Of a stretch of DNA of 64,000 nt, positions 1-8,839 are shown one piece after another; position 1 is the stretch's first letter, and the number at the start of each line of letters is the position of its first letter. A program made the translations under genes and the position numbers. Source of the DNA: Agarivorans gilvus (GTDB lineage: Bacteria > Pseudomonadota > Gammaproteobacteria > Enterobacterales > Celerinatantimonadaceae). The stretch lies in the NCBI RefSeq assembly GCF_001420915.1, contig NZ_CP013021.1, positions 3,692,501 through 3,756,500 on the forward strand, given 5' to 3'. The notes under the pieces were generated by a model, which saw nothing but the letters and a program-made list of their open reading frames with translations, had not been told where the DNA came from and did not search any database.

Positions 1-1
1 T

Positions 2-979
2 AAAGTCATCAAGGGCTTAGATAATCCTGAGATTGATGCCGAAGTGGGTGAGGAGCTAGCCGAAACATTGCGCGAAGAGCTGGAATTAGTGCTTGGTGCT
101 TCTAATGAATTCGACCACGAATTGTTTTTGAAGGGCGAGTTAACGCCAGTGTATTTTGGTACTGCCTTGGGTAACTTCGGCGTAGACCATATGCTAGAAG
201 GCTTGACCGATTGGGCTCCTGCGCCTAAGCCTCGTGCCACCGATGTGGGTGAAGTGCAAGCTACAGATGCGGCATTCTCGGGCTTTGTTTTTAAAATTCA
301 AGCCAATATGGATCCCAAGCACCGTGACCGCATTGCTTTTATGCGGATTGTGTCTGGTGAATACAACAAGGGCATGAAAATGCGCCATGTTCGTCTCGGC
401 AAAGACGTGAGTATTTCTGATGCGGTGACCTTTATGGCGGGCGATCGTTCGGCTGCTGAAAGCGCCATTGCTGGTGATATCATTGGTTTACACAATCACG
501 GTACCATACAAATTGGTGATACCTTTACTCAAGGTGAAGCCATGAAGTTTACCGGCATTCCTAACTTTGCGCCGGAGCTGTTCCGCCGAATTCGCTTAAA
601 AGATCCTCTCAAGCAAAAGCAATTGTTAAAAGGTTTGATTCAACTTTCGGAAGAGGGCGCGGTGCAGTTGTTCCGTCCGCTACGCAATAATGATTTAATC
701 GTGGGTGCGGTCGGGGTATTGCAGTTTGATGTGGTAGTGCATCGCTTGCGTACCGAATACAAAGTGGAAGCGGTTTACGAAGGCATTAGCGTGGCTACCG
801 CTCGTTGGTGTGCTTGTGATGATCCGAAGAAGTTAGAAGAATTTAAGAAGAAAGCTCACGATAATTTGGCCTTAGATGGTGGTGATAACCTTAGTTATTT
901 AGCCCCTACCATGGTGAATTTAAACTTAGCAACCGAGCGTCACCCGGATGTGAAGTTTATGCAAACTCGCGAGCATTAA
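2..979 (+). CDS. prfC: Peptide chain release factor 3, 5' end missing
   Basis: This is the C-terminal ~325 residues of RF3, the translational GTPase that recycles RF1/RF2 after peptide release. The frame is open from base 2, so the start and the GTP-binding G1-G4 motifs (about 200 residues of a usual ~529) lie left of the window. What is visible matches domains II and III, including the stretches GNFGVDHMLEGL, MDPKHRDRIAFMRI and VGVLQFDVV. There is no sign of damage. It is followed closely by the DUF5363 gene and a TatD-type nuclease, the usual Vibrio-like order. Recognition is by sequence memory and is firm. Confidence 0.97.
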   Translation, partial: KVIKGLDNPEIDAEVGEELAETLREELELVLGASNEFDHELFLKGELTPVYFGTALGNFGVDHMLEGLTDWAPAPKPRATDVGEVQATDAAFSGFVFKIQANMDPKHRDRIAFMRIVSGEYNKGMKMRHVRLGKDVSISDAVTFMAGDRSAAESAIAGDIIGLHNHGTIQIGDTFTQGEAMKFTGIPNFAPELFRRIRLKDPLKQKQLLKGLIQLSEEGAVQLFRPLRNNDLIVGAVGVLQFDVVVHRLRTEYKVEAVYEGISVATARWCACDDPKKLEEFKKKAHDNLALDGGDNLSYLAPTMVNLNLATERHPDVKFMQTREH

Positions 980-1032
980 GCGTGTGAGCAGCGAGGCTTA
1001 AGCTTCGCTGCTGTAGCTCTTGGAGGTGAACG

Positions 1033-1164
1033 ATGTTAAGGCAAGTTTGGCGTAAATTTTCTCGCTTAGTGGCGCGCTATGATCGCTGGCTGGCAGCCAA
1101 CAGTTTAGATAAGCCTTGTCGCAGTTGTATTCCCCGTGAGCACGACAAGCCCGAGCAAAAGTAA
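1033..1164 (+). CDS. DUF5363 family small protein
   Basis: A 43-residue ORF beginning MLRQVWRKFSRLVARYDRW, with a strong ribosome binding site (GGAGGTGA, bases 1022-1029). It is basic and amphipathic at the N-terminus and ends in a Cys-containing tail (PCRSCIPREHDKPEQK). Its size, composition and place between prfC and the TatD-type gene fit DUF5363, a small family known from vibrios. Function is unknown; the two cysteines could bind a metal, but that is a guess. The next gene starts 2 bases after its stop, so translation is probably coupled. Confidence 0.75.
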   Translation: MLRQVWRKFSRLVARYDRWLAANSLDKPCRSCIPREHDKPEQK

Positions 1165-1165
1165 T

Positions 1166-1960
1166 ATGGCTTGGTTTGATACTCACTGTCACCTCGATTT
1201 TCCTCCCTTTAATGATGACTTAAGTGGCCACTTGGCCAGCTTTGGCAAAGCCAATGTCGCGCATTGTGTGGTGCCGGCCGTATCGCCTGATAACTGGCAA
1301 ACGGTATTGGATTTGGCCAAGTTGCCAAGTATTAGTGTGGCGCTGGGTTATCATCCTTGCTTTCTCAATAGCCAGGCCTTAGGCCAAGCAGTACAAGCCT
1401 TAGAACCAGAACTTGAGCACTTATACGAGTTGTTGAAACAAGCGCGTGGCCAAGTGTGTGCGTGGGGGGAGTGTGGTCTTGATGGGCGCTTTCCAGAGAC
1501 CATGGCGCGCCAACAGTTTGCTTTTAGTTGGCAAATCGCGGCGGCGCAACAACTGTCTTTACCTTTGCTTATCCATTCGGTTCGAGTACACGACCAGCTG
1601 GCACAGTTGTTAAAACAGCAGCAGTTTACTCAAGGCGGGATTATTCATGGTTTTAGCGGTAGTTACGTGCAAGCCAGTCGCTTTGTGGATTTGGGCTTTA
1701 AGATTGGGGTTGGTGGCACCATTACTTGGCCGCGTTCAGAAAAGACCCGTAAGGCCTTAAAACGCCTACCCTTAGATGCCTTAGTATTAGAAACCGATGC
1801 GCCGGACATGCCGCTCTACCAAATGACTCAGCCGTACAATACGCCATTAAATTTAGCCATTATTTTTCAGCAGCTGGTGGCTCTGCGCAGCGAGTCCAGC
1901 GAACAGCTTGAGTCGGCACTGTGGCAAAACAGTGTTCAGGCGCTAAATTTATCGATGTGA
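1166..1960 (+). CDS. yjjV: TatD-family metal-dependent nuclease (YjjV-like)
   Basis: A 264-residue hydrolase of the TatD family, metal-dependent DNases with an amidohydrolase-type TIM barrel. Visible metal ligands are the HxH motif in DTHCHLDF near residues 6-9, Glu in WGECGLDGR, His in LLIHSVRVH, His in GIIHGFSG and Asp in LETDAPDMPL. I chose the ATG at 1166, two bases after the DUF5363 stop. An in-frame start 30 bases upstream would add ten unconserved residues inside that gene. Its 3' end overlaps the convergent zinc-ribbon gene by 25 bp. The likely role is nucleic acid turnover or repair. Confidence 0.9.
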   Translation: MAWFDTHCHLDFPPFNDDLSGHLASFGKANVAHCVVPAVSPDNWQTVLDLAKLPSISVALGYHPCFLNSQALGQAVQALEPELEHLYELLKQARGQVCAWGECGLDGRFPETMARQQFAFSWQIAAAQQLSLPLLIHSVRVHDQLAQLLKQQQFTQGGIIHGFSGSYVQASRFVDLGFKIGVGGTITWPRSEKTRKALKRLPLDALVLETDAPDMPLYQMTQPYNTPLNLAIIFQQLVALRSESSEQLESALWQNSVQALNLSM

Positions 1961-3357
1961 TCGGCGTTCACCGCCGCCACCGCCGCACTCACTAATTGGC
2001 TACCGCTTAAAGGCTTATCACTGCAGCCTAGGCGCATCGCTGGGGTTTGCCCTTGCTCATCGCTCAACACATAGTTAAACAGGGCTCGATTGATTTCAAA
2101 CAGGGCATTCACCGAGCTGGCACTTTTAAGCTGCTTCGACATGCTTTGCTCTAGATGTTCAAAAAAGGCTTGGCAGGCCATTGGCCGAGGCAAGTTAACC
2201 GGCGTTGCTGAGGCCTGCGCCGAGGTAATACTGCAATAAGCGCCAAAGTCTGCCGGATACCAGCGATCGTTCCACCAACCTACTTTGTTACCTCCTTCGC
2301 CCATGTCGGTTTCGGTGCGCGGGTGATGATAGATGTAATACACCTCGGCTTGTTTGTGGCGAATCGCCTCCACACAAGACATTAGCGCCGCGCCGCGAAT
2401 ACTGCTTTCATGTTCAATATAGTGATGAAAGCGCTCTGCTTCGTGGGTAAAACCAGACAACAACTGAAAATGTGCATAAGCACATACCGAAGGCTGAATA
2501 ATATGAGTGCCACGCAGGTGAGAGGTGGGCCCATAATGCAAGTCTTCAAAATGGTAGCGGTTCAGGGTGAGCTGATAGCGGCGCTTTAAGGCTTCCACTA
2601 TGGGGTTATCTTGCAGTGCCGGTAAGGTGGTGGAAGGGCGCTGCTGATAATAAACCGCTTGGCTTAATTCAACCTGAGTTTGGTTGTGGGTGTGCAGCAA
2701 GACATAACCCGATTGCACCTCGTTAGAACATAAGGCCCAAATGCGTTTTTGCTCAGAAAACTCGTGCACCTTGCTCTCGGTATGCAGGGCAATAAAGTCA
2801 TGTGGCAGGGCGCGTTGTTCCTGTAAGCGGCTATAAAAGCGCAAGCAATGGTAAAGCCTTTGTAATAGTTGGTAGTAAATTTTGGGGGCAATGCTTAATT
2901 GCTGCATGATTTGCTGTGGATTGTGTCCTTGGCTTAAGAAGTTAAACAACTGACACAATTGCTCGGTATTTTTAATGTGCGGTTGAGTAAATACACTTTG
3001 GCACTGTCGGCATTGATAACGCTGGCTATTGGCGCCAGTTTTGCCATAGCGTTTGACCCCCACGGTGGGCCCCAAAAAGAAGCCCGGTTCGCACTGACTA
3101 CAGCCACAGGGCGCTTTGCTTAAGTGTTGCTGGGCGCGTTCTGCTACCACCAAATTTACGCTATGGCTGTCCACTAAAGGGGGGTAACTGCCACAGGCCT
3201 TGCAGTGCAGGGCGGGGTAACCTAATTGCTGGCTTTTGGCTAAATAGTCAGAGCTTTCGGTGAAGCCGAAATTAGGGCAACGACAGTTTTTGCAGCAGTT
3301 AAACTCTTGTCTAAAGGCAAATTCTTGCGGTTGGGCGGCATCTGGGTTGCTATTCAC
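1936..3357 (-). CDS. Zinc-ribbon protein of unknown function, transposase-like layout
   Basis: A 473-residue protein I cannot name. The first ~120 residues hold at least four Cys pairs: CCKNCRC near residue 21, CKACG near 52, CGCSQC near 84 and CRQCQ near 115, which look like two zinc ribbons. A helical segment follows (GHNPQQIMQQLSIAPKIYYQ, ~145-165) that resembles a helix-turn-helix. The rest is a mixed alpha/beta region with a DFIALHTESKVHEF strand, reminiscent of the RNase H fold of transposases with InsA-type zinc fingers. No terminal repeats flank it, so it would be a domesticated or stand-alone relative. The start ATG is followed at once by an acidic/Gln-rich leader. Function is unassigned. 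Confidence 0.75.
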   Translation of the reverse strand: MNSNPDAAQPQEFAFRQEFNCCKNCRCPNFGFTESSDYLAKSQQLGYPALHCKACGSYPPLVDSHSVNLVVAERAQQHLSKAPCGCSQCEPGFFLGPTVGVKRYGKTGANSQRYQCRQCQSVFTQPHIKNTEQLCQLFNFLSQGHNPQQIMQQLSIAPKIYYQLLQRLYHCLRFYSRLQEQRALPHDFIALHTESKVHEFSEQKRIWALCSNEVQSGYVLLHTHNQTQVELSQAVYYQQRPSTTLPALQDNPIVEALKRRYQLTLNRYHFEDLHYGPTSHLRGTHIIQPSVCAYAHFQLLSGFTHEAERFHHYIEHESSIRGAALMSCVEAIRHKQAEVYYIYHHPRTETDMGEGGNKVGWWNDRWYPADFGAYCSITSAQASATPVNLPRPMACQAFFEHLEQSMSKQLKSASSVNALFEINRALFNYVLSDEQGQTPAMRLGCSDKPLSGSQLVSAAVAAVNADHIDKFSA

Positions 3358-3537
3358 TTTAAAACTCTTTTCAACATATTTAGTAACTAGGCCTAGTGTG
3401 ACTAATCTTCGACAAATATCCCGTGATTTGGCTCACGAAATAAGTGCCCCCTCCGCCTAGACTGCACGCATCAACTTAGGGGAACAGTGGCGATTTACTT
3501 GTTTAATATGATTGCCACCATCAACAGGAAGGTGCTT

Positions 3538-3708
3538 ATGAACGAAGTCATTATTGCCTTAGTAACAGGCGCAATCGTAGGGGTGCTATTTAGTGCAATA
3601 AAATTGCCCTTACCTGCGCCACCGGTGTTATCTGGTATTGTAGGTATTGTTGGTATTTATTTAGGCGGCATGGCCTACCAACAAGTGATACAACATTTTT
3701 TCTCTTAG
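3538..3708 (+). CDS. XapX domain small membrane protein
   Basis: A 56-residue protein with two predicted membrane helices (EVIIALVTGAIVGVLFSAI, then PVLSGIVGIVGIYLGGMAY) separated by the Pro-rich turn KLPLPAPPV. This is the typical XapX/DUF1427 layout; these proteins are sometimes encoded near nucleoside or sugar transport genes. I chose the ATG at 3538 because AGGAAGGTG lies just before it; a GTG 51 bases upstream would add 17 residues unlike the family. It sits ~370 bp before nupC, so a link to nucleoside transport is possible but not shown. Confidence 0.8.
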   Translation: MNEVIIALVTGAIVGVLFSAIKLPLPAPPVLSGIVGIVGIYLGGMAYQQVIQHFFS

Positions 3709-4081
3709 GTTTTTTAGCATAAGTTAACATCCAGAGAAAAGCCGTCGAAAGTTACCTATAGTTTGCACTGTATGTTTTAGATAAGTCAGTCAGCTTAATG
3801 GTAATGAGAAACTTTATCAACACATGCGGTTAACATAGTGCTAAATGGAGCTTATTAGTCGATTAGATTTGATCCAATTAGCATTTAGCCTTAGAAGCCA
3901 AGGTATGATCATGATCCGTAGAAGTCATTACACCTTGGTAAAGACGAGGCTAGACCTAAACGGATGCTGTAAGTGTAATGGAATACCAACTCTGGCTCGT
4001 TGTAGTGGTTTCTTGCTTAGTACTAAACCACTAGAGCGTTGTCGGTTTTATAAAAATATAATTAGTTAATTAGGGACACGT
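3709..4081 (+). promoter_or_regulatory. Structured leader/promoter region of nupC-deo
   Basis: A 373-bp gap with no convincing gene; a 74-codon ORF at 3845-4069 has no family look and I reject it. Two inverted repeats stand out. One pairs CCAAGGT (3898-3904) with ACCTTGG (3932-3938) around a loop holding the 10-bp palindrome GATCATGATC (3907-3916). The second pairs TAGTGGTTT (4003-4011) with AAACCACTA (4025-4033), extended by GCTC (3995-3998) with GAGC (4034-4037) across a 4-nt bulge. An A+T-rich stretch (4047-4072) then leads to the nupC start. It could be a structured 5' leader or a set of operators (CytR/DeoR type); I recognise no known riboswitch. Confidence 0.5.
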
Positions 4082-5320
4082 ATGAATAATACATTAATGA
4101 GCTTGGTAGGCGTGGTTGCGCTGCTAGGGATAGCATTCTTGCTCTCCGATAAGAAAAAATCAATTAACAAACGTACCGTATTTGGCGCTTTTGCTATTCA
4201 AGCTGGCTTCGGTGCATTTGTTCTTTACATTCCGTTTGGTCAAGACGTTTTGGCAGCGGTATCTGGTGGGGTTCAGTCAGTTATCGACAGTGCTCAAGCT
4301 GGTATTGCCTTCCTATTTGGCGGCTTAGGCAGCGATGCCATGTTTGGTAATGGAGTAGGCTTTGTATTTGCCGTTCGCGTATTACCTATCATTATCTTCT
4401 TCTCTGCTTTAATCGCGGTGCTTTATTACTTAGGCATTATGCAGAAGATTATTTTGGTGATTGGTGGTGCCTTACAAAAAGTCTTAGGTACTAGCCGTCC
4501 TGAGTCTATGTCAGCTACGGCTAATATCTTTGTTGGTCAAACCGAAGCGCCTATCGTGGTGAAGCCTTTTATTCCTAAAATGAGTGAATCAGAGCTATTT
4601 GCCATTATGGTGGGTGGTTTAGCTTCAGTTGCGGGTTCTGTTCTTGCAGGCTACGCCGGCCTAGGTGTAGAGCTTAAGTATCTTATTGCAGCTTCTTTCA
4701 TGGCGGCCCCTGGTGGTTTGTTAATGGCGAAAATTATTAAGCCAGAGACTAACCCTTCTCATCAAGATATGGATGCCACGCTAGCCGAAGAAGAGCGCCC
4801 ATCAAATGTGATTGATGCCGCGGCTGCCGGTGCTTCAACTGGTATGCATTTAGCACTTAATGTGGGTGCAATGCTATTGGCTTTCATCGGTCTTATCGCG
4901 CTATTAAATAGCATGGTGGGTGGTATTGGTGGTTGGTTTGGTGTTGAAGGCCTAACCATTCAATTAATTCTTGGTTACATTTTTGCGCCCGTGGCGTGGA
5001 TTATTGGTGTGCCTTGGGCTGAAGCGGTACAAGCGGGTAGCTTCATCGGTCAAAAACTGATTGTGAACGAGTTTGTTGCTTACATCGATTTTGTTGGCGC
5101 TCGCGAAACGCTTTCTCAACATACTCAAGTGGTGATTACTTTTGCACTATGTGGTTTTGCTAACTTGTCTTCAATTGCAATTCTACTGGGTGGTTTAGGT
5201 AGCATGGCGCCAAGTCGCCGTGGTGATATTGCCCGTTTAGGTCTTAAGGCCGTAGCCGCAGCCTCGTTAGCTAACTTAATGAGCGCCGCACTTGCTGGTT
5301 TCTTTGTCAGTCTGCTATAG
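4082..5320 (+). CDS. nupC: NupC-type concentrative nucleoside transporter
   Basis: A 412-residue inner-membrane protein of the CNT family, which imports nucleosides with protons or sodium. It has the CNT core signatures: the gate region MFGNGVGFVFAVRVLPIIIFFSALI, the substrate loop GQTEAPIVVKPFI, and a C-terminal segment ending near FANLSSIAILLGG. Length matches the family (~400). It precedes deoCABD, so imported deoxyribonucleosides feed straight into cleavage and deoxyribose-phosphate breakdown. A perfect 11-bp hairpin separates it from deoC and may tune relative expression. Confidence 0.95.
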   Translation: MNNTLMSLVGVVALLGIAFLLSDKKKSINKRTVFGAFAIQAGFGAFVLYIPFGQDVLAAVSGGVQSVIDSAQAGIAFLFGGLGSDAMFGNGVGFVFAVRVLPIIIFFSALIAVLYYLGIMQKIILVIGGALQKVLGTSRPESMSATANIFVGQTEAPIVVKPFIPKMSESELFAIMVGGLASVAGSVLAGYAGLGVELKYLIAASFMAAPGGLLMAKIIKPETNPSHQDMDATLAEEERPSNVIDAAAAGASTGMHLALNVGAMLLAFIGLIALLNSMVGGIGGWFGVEGLTIQLILGYIFAPVAWIIGVPWAEAVQAGSFIGQKLIVNEFVAYIDFVGARETLSQHTQVVITFALCGFANLSSIAILLGGLGSMAPSRRGDIARLGLKAVAAASLANLMSAALAGFFVSLL

Positions 5321-5325
5321 CTAGT

Positions 5326-5356
5326 AAGGCTTCCCGCTTAAGTGCCGGGAAGCCTT
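5326..5356 (+). terminator. Perfect hairpin between nupC and deoC, no U-tract
   Basis: AAGGCTTCCCG (5326-5336) is exactly complementary to CGGGAAGCCTT (5346-5356), with a 9-nt loop. The bases after it are AATACAGC, so it lacks the T-run of an intrinsic terminator. It is better read as an mRNA-stabilising or partial attenuating structure that lowers deo expression relative to nupC. The role is inferred. Confidence 0.6.
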
Positions 5357-5420
5357 AATACAGCACTATCTATTGCTGCCCTGGCAGTAGGTTTAATCTT
5401 AAAATAATTGAGGAATAGTT

Positions 5421-6194
5421 ATGTCTCAGTCTCTTACTGCTGTGGCCCGTACAGCCCTTTCTTTAATGGACCTCACCACCTTAAATGACGACGATACGCG
5501 TGAAACGGTGGCGGCCCTTTGCAGCCAGGCTAAATCAGTTGATGGTCAAGTTGCTGCGATTTGTATTTATCCTCGTTTCATTCCTTTCGCCCGTAAGGTC
5601 TTAGCCGAGCTTGACGCCAGCGAAGTGAAAATTGCAACGGTAACTAATTTCCCGCTAGGTGAAGATGATGTAGCCCTAGCCGTTGCCGAAACCAAAGCGG
5701 CAGTGGCTTACGGTGCAGACGAAGTAGACGTAGTGTTCCCGTGGCGCGCCTTGATGGCCGGCGAAGAGCAAGTTGGTTTTGACTTGGTGCAACAATGTAA
5801 AGCGGCTTGTGGCGAGATTAAATTAAAAGTGATTATTGAAAGTGGCGAATTAAAAAGCCCTGAGCTAATCGCTAAAGCCAGTGAAATTGCGATTAAAGCT
5901 GGCGCGGACTTTATTAAAACCTCTACCGGTAAAGTGCCGGTAAATGCTACCCCAGAAGCGGCAGAAATCATGCTTAAGGCGATTGCCGAGTTTAACCCTG
6001 ACTGTGGCTTTAAAGCAGCGGGTGGGGTGAAAAGTGCTGAACAAGCAAAAATTTACTTAGATCTTGCTAGCAATATTCTGGGTGATGATTGGTTAAGCCA
6101 AGTCCATTTCCGCTTTGGTGCCTCTAGCTTATTAGCGGCTTTGCAAGCCACCATTGCGGGTGACGACAAGGCCCAAGCGGGCGCCGGTTACTAA
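5421..6194 (+). CDS. deoC: Deoxyribose-phosphate aldolase
   Basis: A 257-residue class I aldolase that splits 2-deoxyribose-5-phosphate into acetaldehyde and glyceraldehyde-3-phosphate. The catalytic residues are all visible: Asp in DEVDVVFPW (E. coli D102), the Schiff-base Lys in FIKTSTGK (K167) and Lys in GFKAAGGV (K201). Length equals the enterobacterial enzyme. A GAGGAA ribosome site precedes the ATG. It is the first deo gene, with deoA 33 bp downstream on the same strand. Confidence 0.97.
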   Translation: MSQSLTAVARTALSLMDLTTLNDDDTRETVAALCSQAKSVDGQVAAICIYPRFIPFARKVLAELDASEVKIATVTNFPLGEDDVALAVAETKAAVAYGADEVDVVFPWRALMAGEEQVGFDLVQQCKAACGEIKLKVIIESGELKSPELIAKASEIAIKAGADFIKTSTGKVPVNATPEAAEIMLKAIAEFNPDCGFKAAGGVKSAEQAKIYLDLASNILGDDWLSQVHFRFGASSLLAALQATIAGDDKAQAGAGY

Positions 6195-6227
6195 GCTTTT
6201 TTGTTGACTCATTGTTAAGGAATACTG

Positions 6228-7559
6228 ATGTTTTTTCCTCAAGAAATCATTCGACGTAAACGTGATGGCCATGCGCTATCGGTGGCTGAAGTCCAGTTTA
6301 TGGTTGATGGCATCACCACCGGCCAACTCAGTGATAGTCAGGTAGGGGCCTTTGCTATGGCGGTCTACTTTAATGGCATGACCGCCGAAGAAGCTACTGC
6401 GCTCACCTGCGCTATGCGTGATTCTGGTCAAGTACTTAGTTGGCAGCATCTTGATTTACCCGGTCCAGTAGTCGACAAGCATTCCACTGGCGGCGTAGGT
6501 GATTTAACGTCGTTGATTCTGGGGCCAATGGTGGCTGCCTGTGGCGCTCATGTACCGATGATTTCGGGGCGTGGTTTAGGTCATACCGGTGGGACTTTAG
6601 ATAAGCTAGAGTCCATTCCCGGTTATTCCATTACCCCTAGCACTCAGCAATTTGAAAACATAGTAAAACAAGTGGGCATTGCTATCATCGGCCAAACCGG
6701 TGAATTGGCGCCCGCCGATAAACGCTTATATAGCATTCGAGATGTGACCGCTACGGTGGAATCGATTCCGCTGATCACCGGCTCTATTCTCAGTAAGAAA
6801 CTCGCTTCTGGCCTAGGCGCTCTGGTTATGGATGTCAAAGTGGGCAGCGGTGCCTTCATGCCTGACTTCGCCCAATCAAAGGCCTTGGCGGAAAGCATTG
6901 TTACCGTGGCTAATGCCGCCGGAGTGAGATGCAGTGCGCTGCTCACTGATATGAATCAGCCGCTGGCACCGAGTGCCGGTAATGCTGTAGAAATCGCCGA
7001 AACGCTGCGTTATCTAAAAGGGGATACCTCGGCACAGCGCTTACATCACGTGACTACCGCGCTAGCCAGTGAGATGTTGTTATCTAGTGGCCTAGCCGAA
7101 AACCAACAGCAGGCCGAGCAAAAGCTGGCTGACAGCATTAGCTCTGGCGCGGCTTTAGAGCGCTTTGCCAAAATGGTCAGTGCCCTAGGTGGGCCTAGCG
7201 ATTTTGTTGAGCGTAGCGAACATTACCTAGCAAAAGCCAAGGTGGTGAAGCCTGTATTGGCAAGGCACAGTGGCATGGTGAGCCAATTAGACTGTCGTGC
7301 CCTAGGCATGGCTGTAGTGGGCTTAGGTGGCGGACGAAGTGTTCCCGGAGCTGCCATTGACCACAGTGTGGGGATTAATGGACTAGTCGAAATAGGTGAT
7401 CTTGTTGATAAAGGACAAGCCCTATTAACTTTGCATGCCAATGACGAAGCCTCGTGGCAGGCGGCTGCAAAACAAATTCAACAAGCGATTACTTTGGTTG
7501 AAGCCGGAGCTGATTTTATACAGCCACAGTCGGTTTATCAGCGCATTGCTGCTTGTTAA
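6228..7559 (+). CDS. deoA: Thymidine phosphorylase
   Basis: A 443-residue enzyme that converts thymidine plus phosphate to thymine and deoxyribose-1-phosphate in the cytosol. The phosphate-binding loop DKHSTGGVGDLTS is near residue 83, followed by RGLGHTGGTLDKLESIPGY and VGSGAFMPD, all standard for the family. Length is full. It starts from an ATG behind TTAAGGAA and ends 9 bp before deoB, so both are on one message. Confidence 0.97.
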   Translation: MFFPQEIIRRKRDGHALSVAEVQFMVDGITTGQLSDSQVGAFAMAVYFNGMTAEEATALTCAMRDSGQVLSWQHLDLPGPVVDKHSTGGVGDLTSLILGPMVAACGAHVPMISGRGLGHTGGTLDKLESIPGYSITPSTQQFENIVKQVGIAIIGQTGELAPADKRLYSIRDVTATVESIPLITGSILSKKLASGLGALVMDVKVGSGAFMPDFAQSKALAESIVTVANAAGVRCSALLTDMNQPLAPSAGNAVEIAETLRYLKGDTSAQRLHHVTTALASEMLLSSGLAENQQQAEQKLADSISSGAALERFAKMVSALGGPSDFVERSEHYLAKAKVVKPVLARHSGMVSQLDCRALGMAVVGLGGGRSVPGAAIDHSVGINGLVEIGDLVDKGQALLTLHANDEASWQAAAKQIQQAITLVEAGADFIQPQSVYQRIAAC

Positions 7560-7568
7560 GGAGATCCT

Positions 7569-8783
7569 ATGAAACGTGCAATTATTTTAATGCTTGATTC
7601 CTTTGGCATTGGAGCCTCTGAAGATGCCGACAAATTTGGCGATCAAGGTGCTAATACTCTGTTACATATTGCCGAGCAATGTGCCCAAGGTAAGGCCGAG
7701 CAAGGTAGAACTGGCCCGCTTAACATTCCTAATTTAAATCGCTTAGGCTTAGGGCAGGCCTGTGCTGACAGTGGCGGGGTGTTCCCGCCGGGATTGGATG
7801 CCAGCATCAAGCCCACTGGCCAATATGGCTATGCAGCGGAACTGTCTAGTGGTAAAGATACTCCTAGTGGACACTGGGAAATCGCTGGTGTACCGGTCTT
7901 ATTTGACTGGGGCTACTTCAGTGAAACGGAGAATAGCTTTCCCCAAAGCCTACTAGATGAATTAGTGAAACGTGCCGACTTGCCTGGTTATTTAGGCAAC
8001 TGTCATGCCTCGGGCACGGAAGTGTTAGAGCGCCTTGGCGAAAAGCACATGGCCACTGGTAAACCGATTTTTTATACCTCTGCCGACAGTGTTTTTCAGA
8101 TCGCCGCACATGAAGAAAGCTTTGGTTTAGAGCGCTTACTAAAACTGTGTGAGATAGCCCGTGAATTGGTCGACCCTTACAACATTGGCCGAGTGATTGC
8201 CCGTCCGTTTGTGGGTAACAGCGCTAAGGATTTTGCCCGCACCGGTAACCGCCGCGATCTATCGGTCTTGCCGCCTGCGCCAACCCTACTTGACCGCATG
8301 GCCGAGGCTGGTGGCGAAGTAGTGAGTATCGGTAAAATTGCTGATATTTATGCGCAGCAAGGGATTACTCGTAAGGTGAAAGCAACCGGCTTGGAAGGTT
8401 TGTTTGATTTAACCTTGAGCGAAATGGATCGCCAAGTGGACAATAGCATCATCTTCACCAACTTCGTTGATTTTGACTCATCTTATGGGCATCGACGTGA
8501 TGTGTCGGGTTACGCGGCAGCGCTTGAGTACTTTGACCAACGCCTGCCTGAATTACTGGCCAAGCTTAGTGATGATGACATCGTTATTCTTACTGCCGAT
8601 CATGGTTGTGATCCTACTTGGCCTGGGACTGATCATACCCGCGAACATATTCCGGTGATTTTCTACGGTAAAAAACTGGCGGCTAAAAACGTGGGTAAGC
8701 GCGATACCTTTGCCGATATTGGCCAAACCATTGCCGATTACCTGAAGTTGCCAGCGCTAGAATACGGCAGCAGCTTTTTATAA
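7569..8783 (+). CDS. deoB: Phosphopentomutase
   Basis: A 404-residue metalloenzyme of the alkaline phosphatase superfamily that interconverts deoxyribose-1-phosphate and deoxyribose-5-phosphate, joining the phosphorylases to DeoC. Metal-binding motifs are visible at the N-terminus (MLDSFGIGASED) and near the C-terminus (TADHGCDPTWPGTDHTREH). The phosphate-accepting threonine lies in GKDTPSGHWEI. AAGGAGATCCT precedes the ATG. Length is typical. Confidence 0.97.
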   Translation: MKRAIILMLDSFGIGASEDADKFGDQGANTLLHIAEQCAQGKAEQGRTGPLNIPNLNRLGLGQACADSGGVFPPGLDASIKPTGQYGYAAELSSGKDTPSGHWEIAGVPVLFDWGYFSETENSFPQSLLDELVKRADLPGYLGNCHASGTEVLERLGEKHMATGKPIFYTSADSVFQIAAHEESFGLERLLKLCEIARELVDPYNIGRVIARPFVGNSAKDFARTGNRRDLSVLPPAPTLLDRMAEAGGEVVSIGKIADIYAQQGITRKVKATGLEGLFDLTLSEMDRQVDNSIIFTNFVDFDSSYGHRRDVSGYAAALEYFDQRLPELLAKLSDDDIVILTADHGCDPTWPGTDHTREHIPVIFYGKKLAAKNVGKRDTFADIGQTIADYLKLPALEYGSSFL

Positions 8784-8794
8784 CAACTTAGATT

Positions 8795-8815
8795 AGTCGC
8801 ACAGGGAGTGCGACT
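8795..8815 (+). other. Intercistronic hairpin between deoB and deoD
   Basis: AGTCGCAC (8795-8802) and GTGCGACT (8808-8815) form a perfect 8-bp stem with a 5-nt loop in the 56-bp deoB-deoD gap. There is no T-run after it. It may protect the upstream mRNA from 3' decay or allow deoD to be read at a different level. Confidence 0.5.
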
Positions 8816-8839
8816 GCAAATTATTGATTAGGAGAATTT

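Noticed and set aside
1936..3357. Active insertion sequence
   Set aside because: No terminal inverted repeats or target duplications are seen around it and neighbours keep the usual gene order.
3845..4069. 74-codon ORF before nupC
   Set aside because: Its bases form the two stems of the leader, it has no ribosome site, and the protein looks random.
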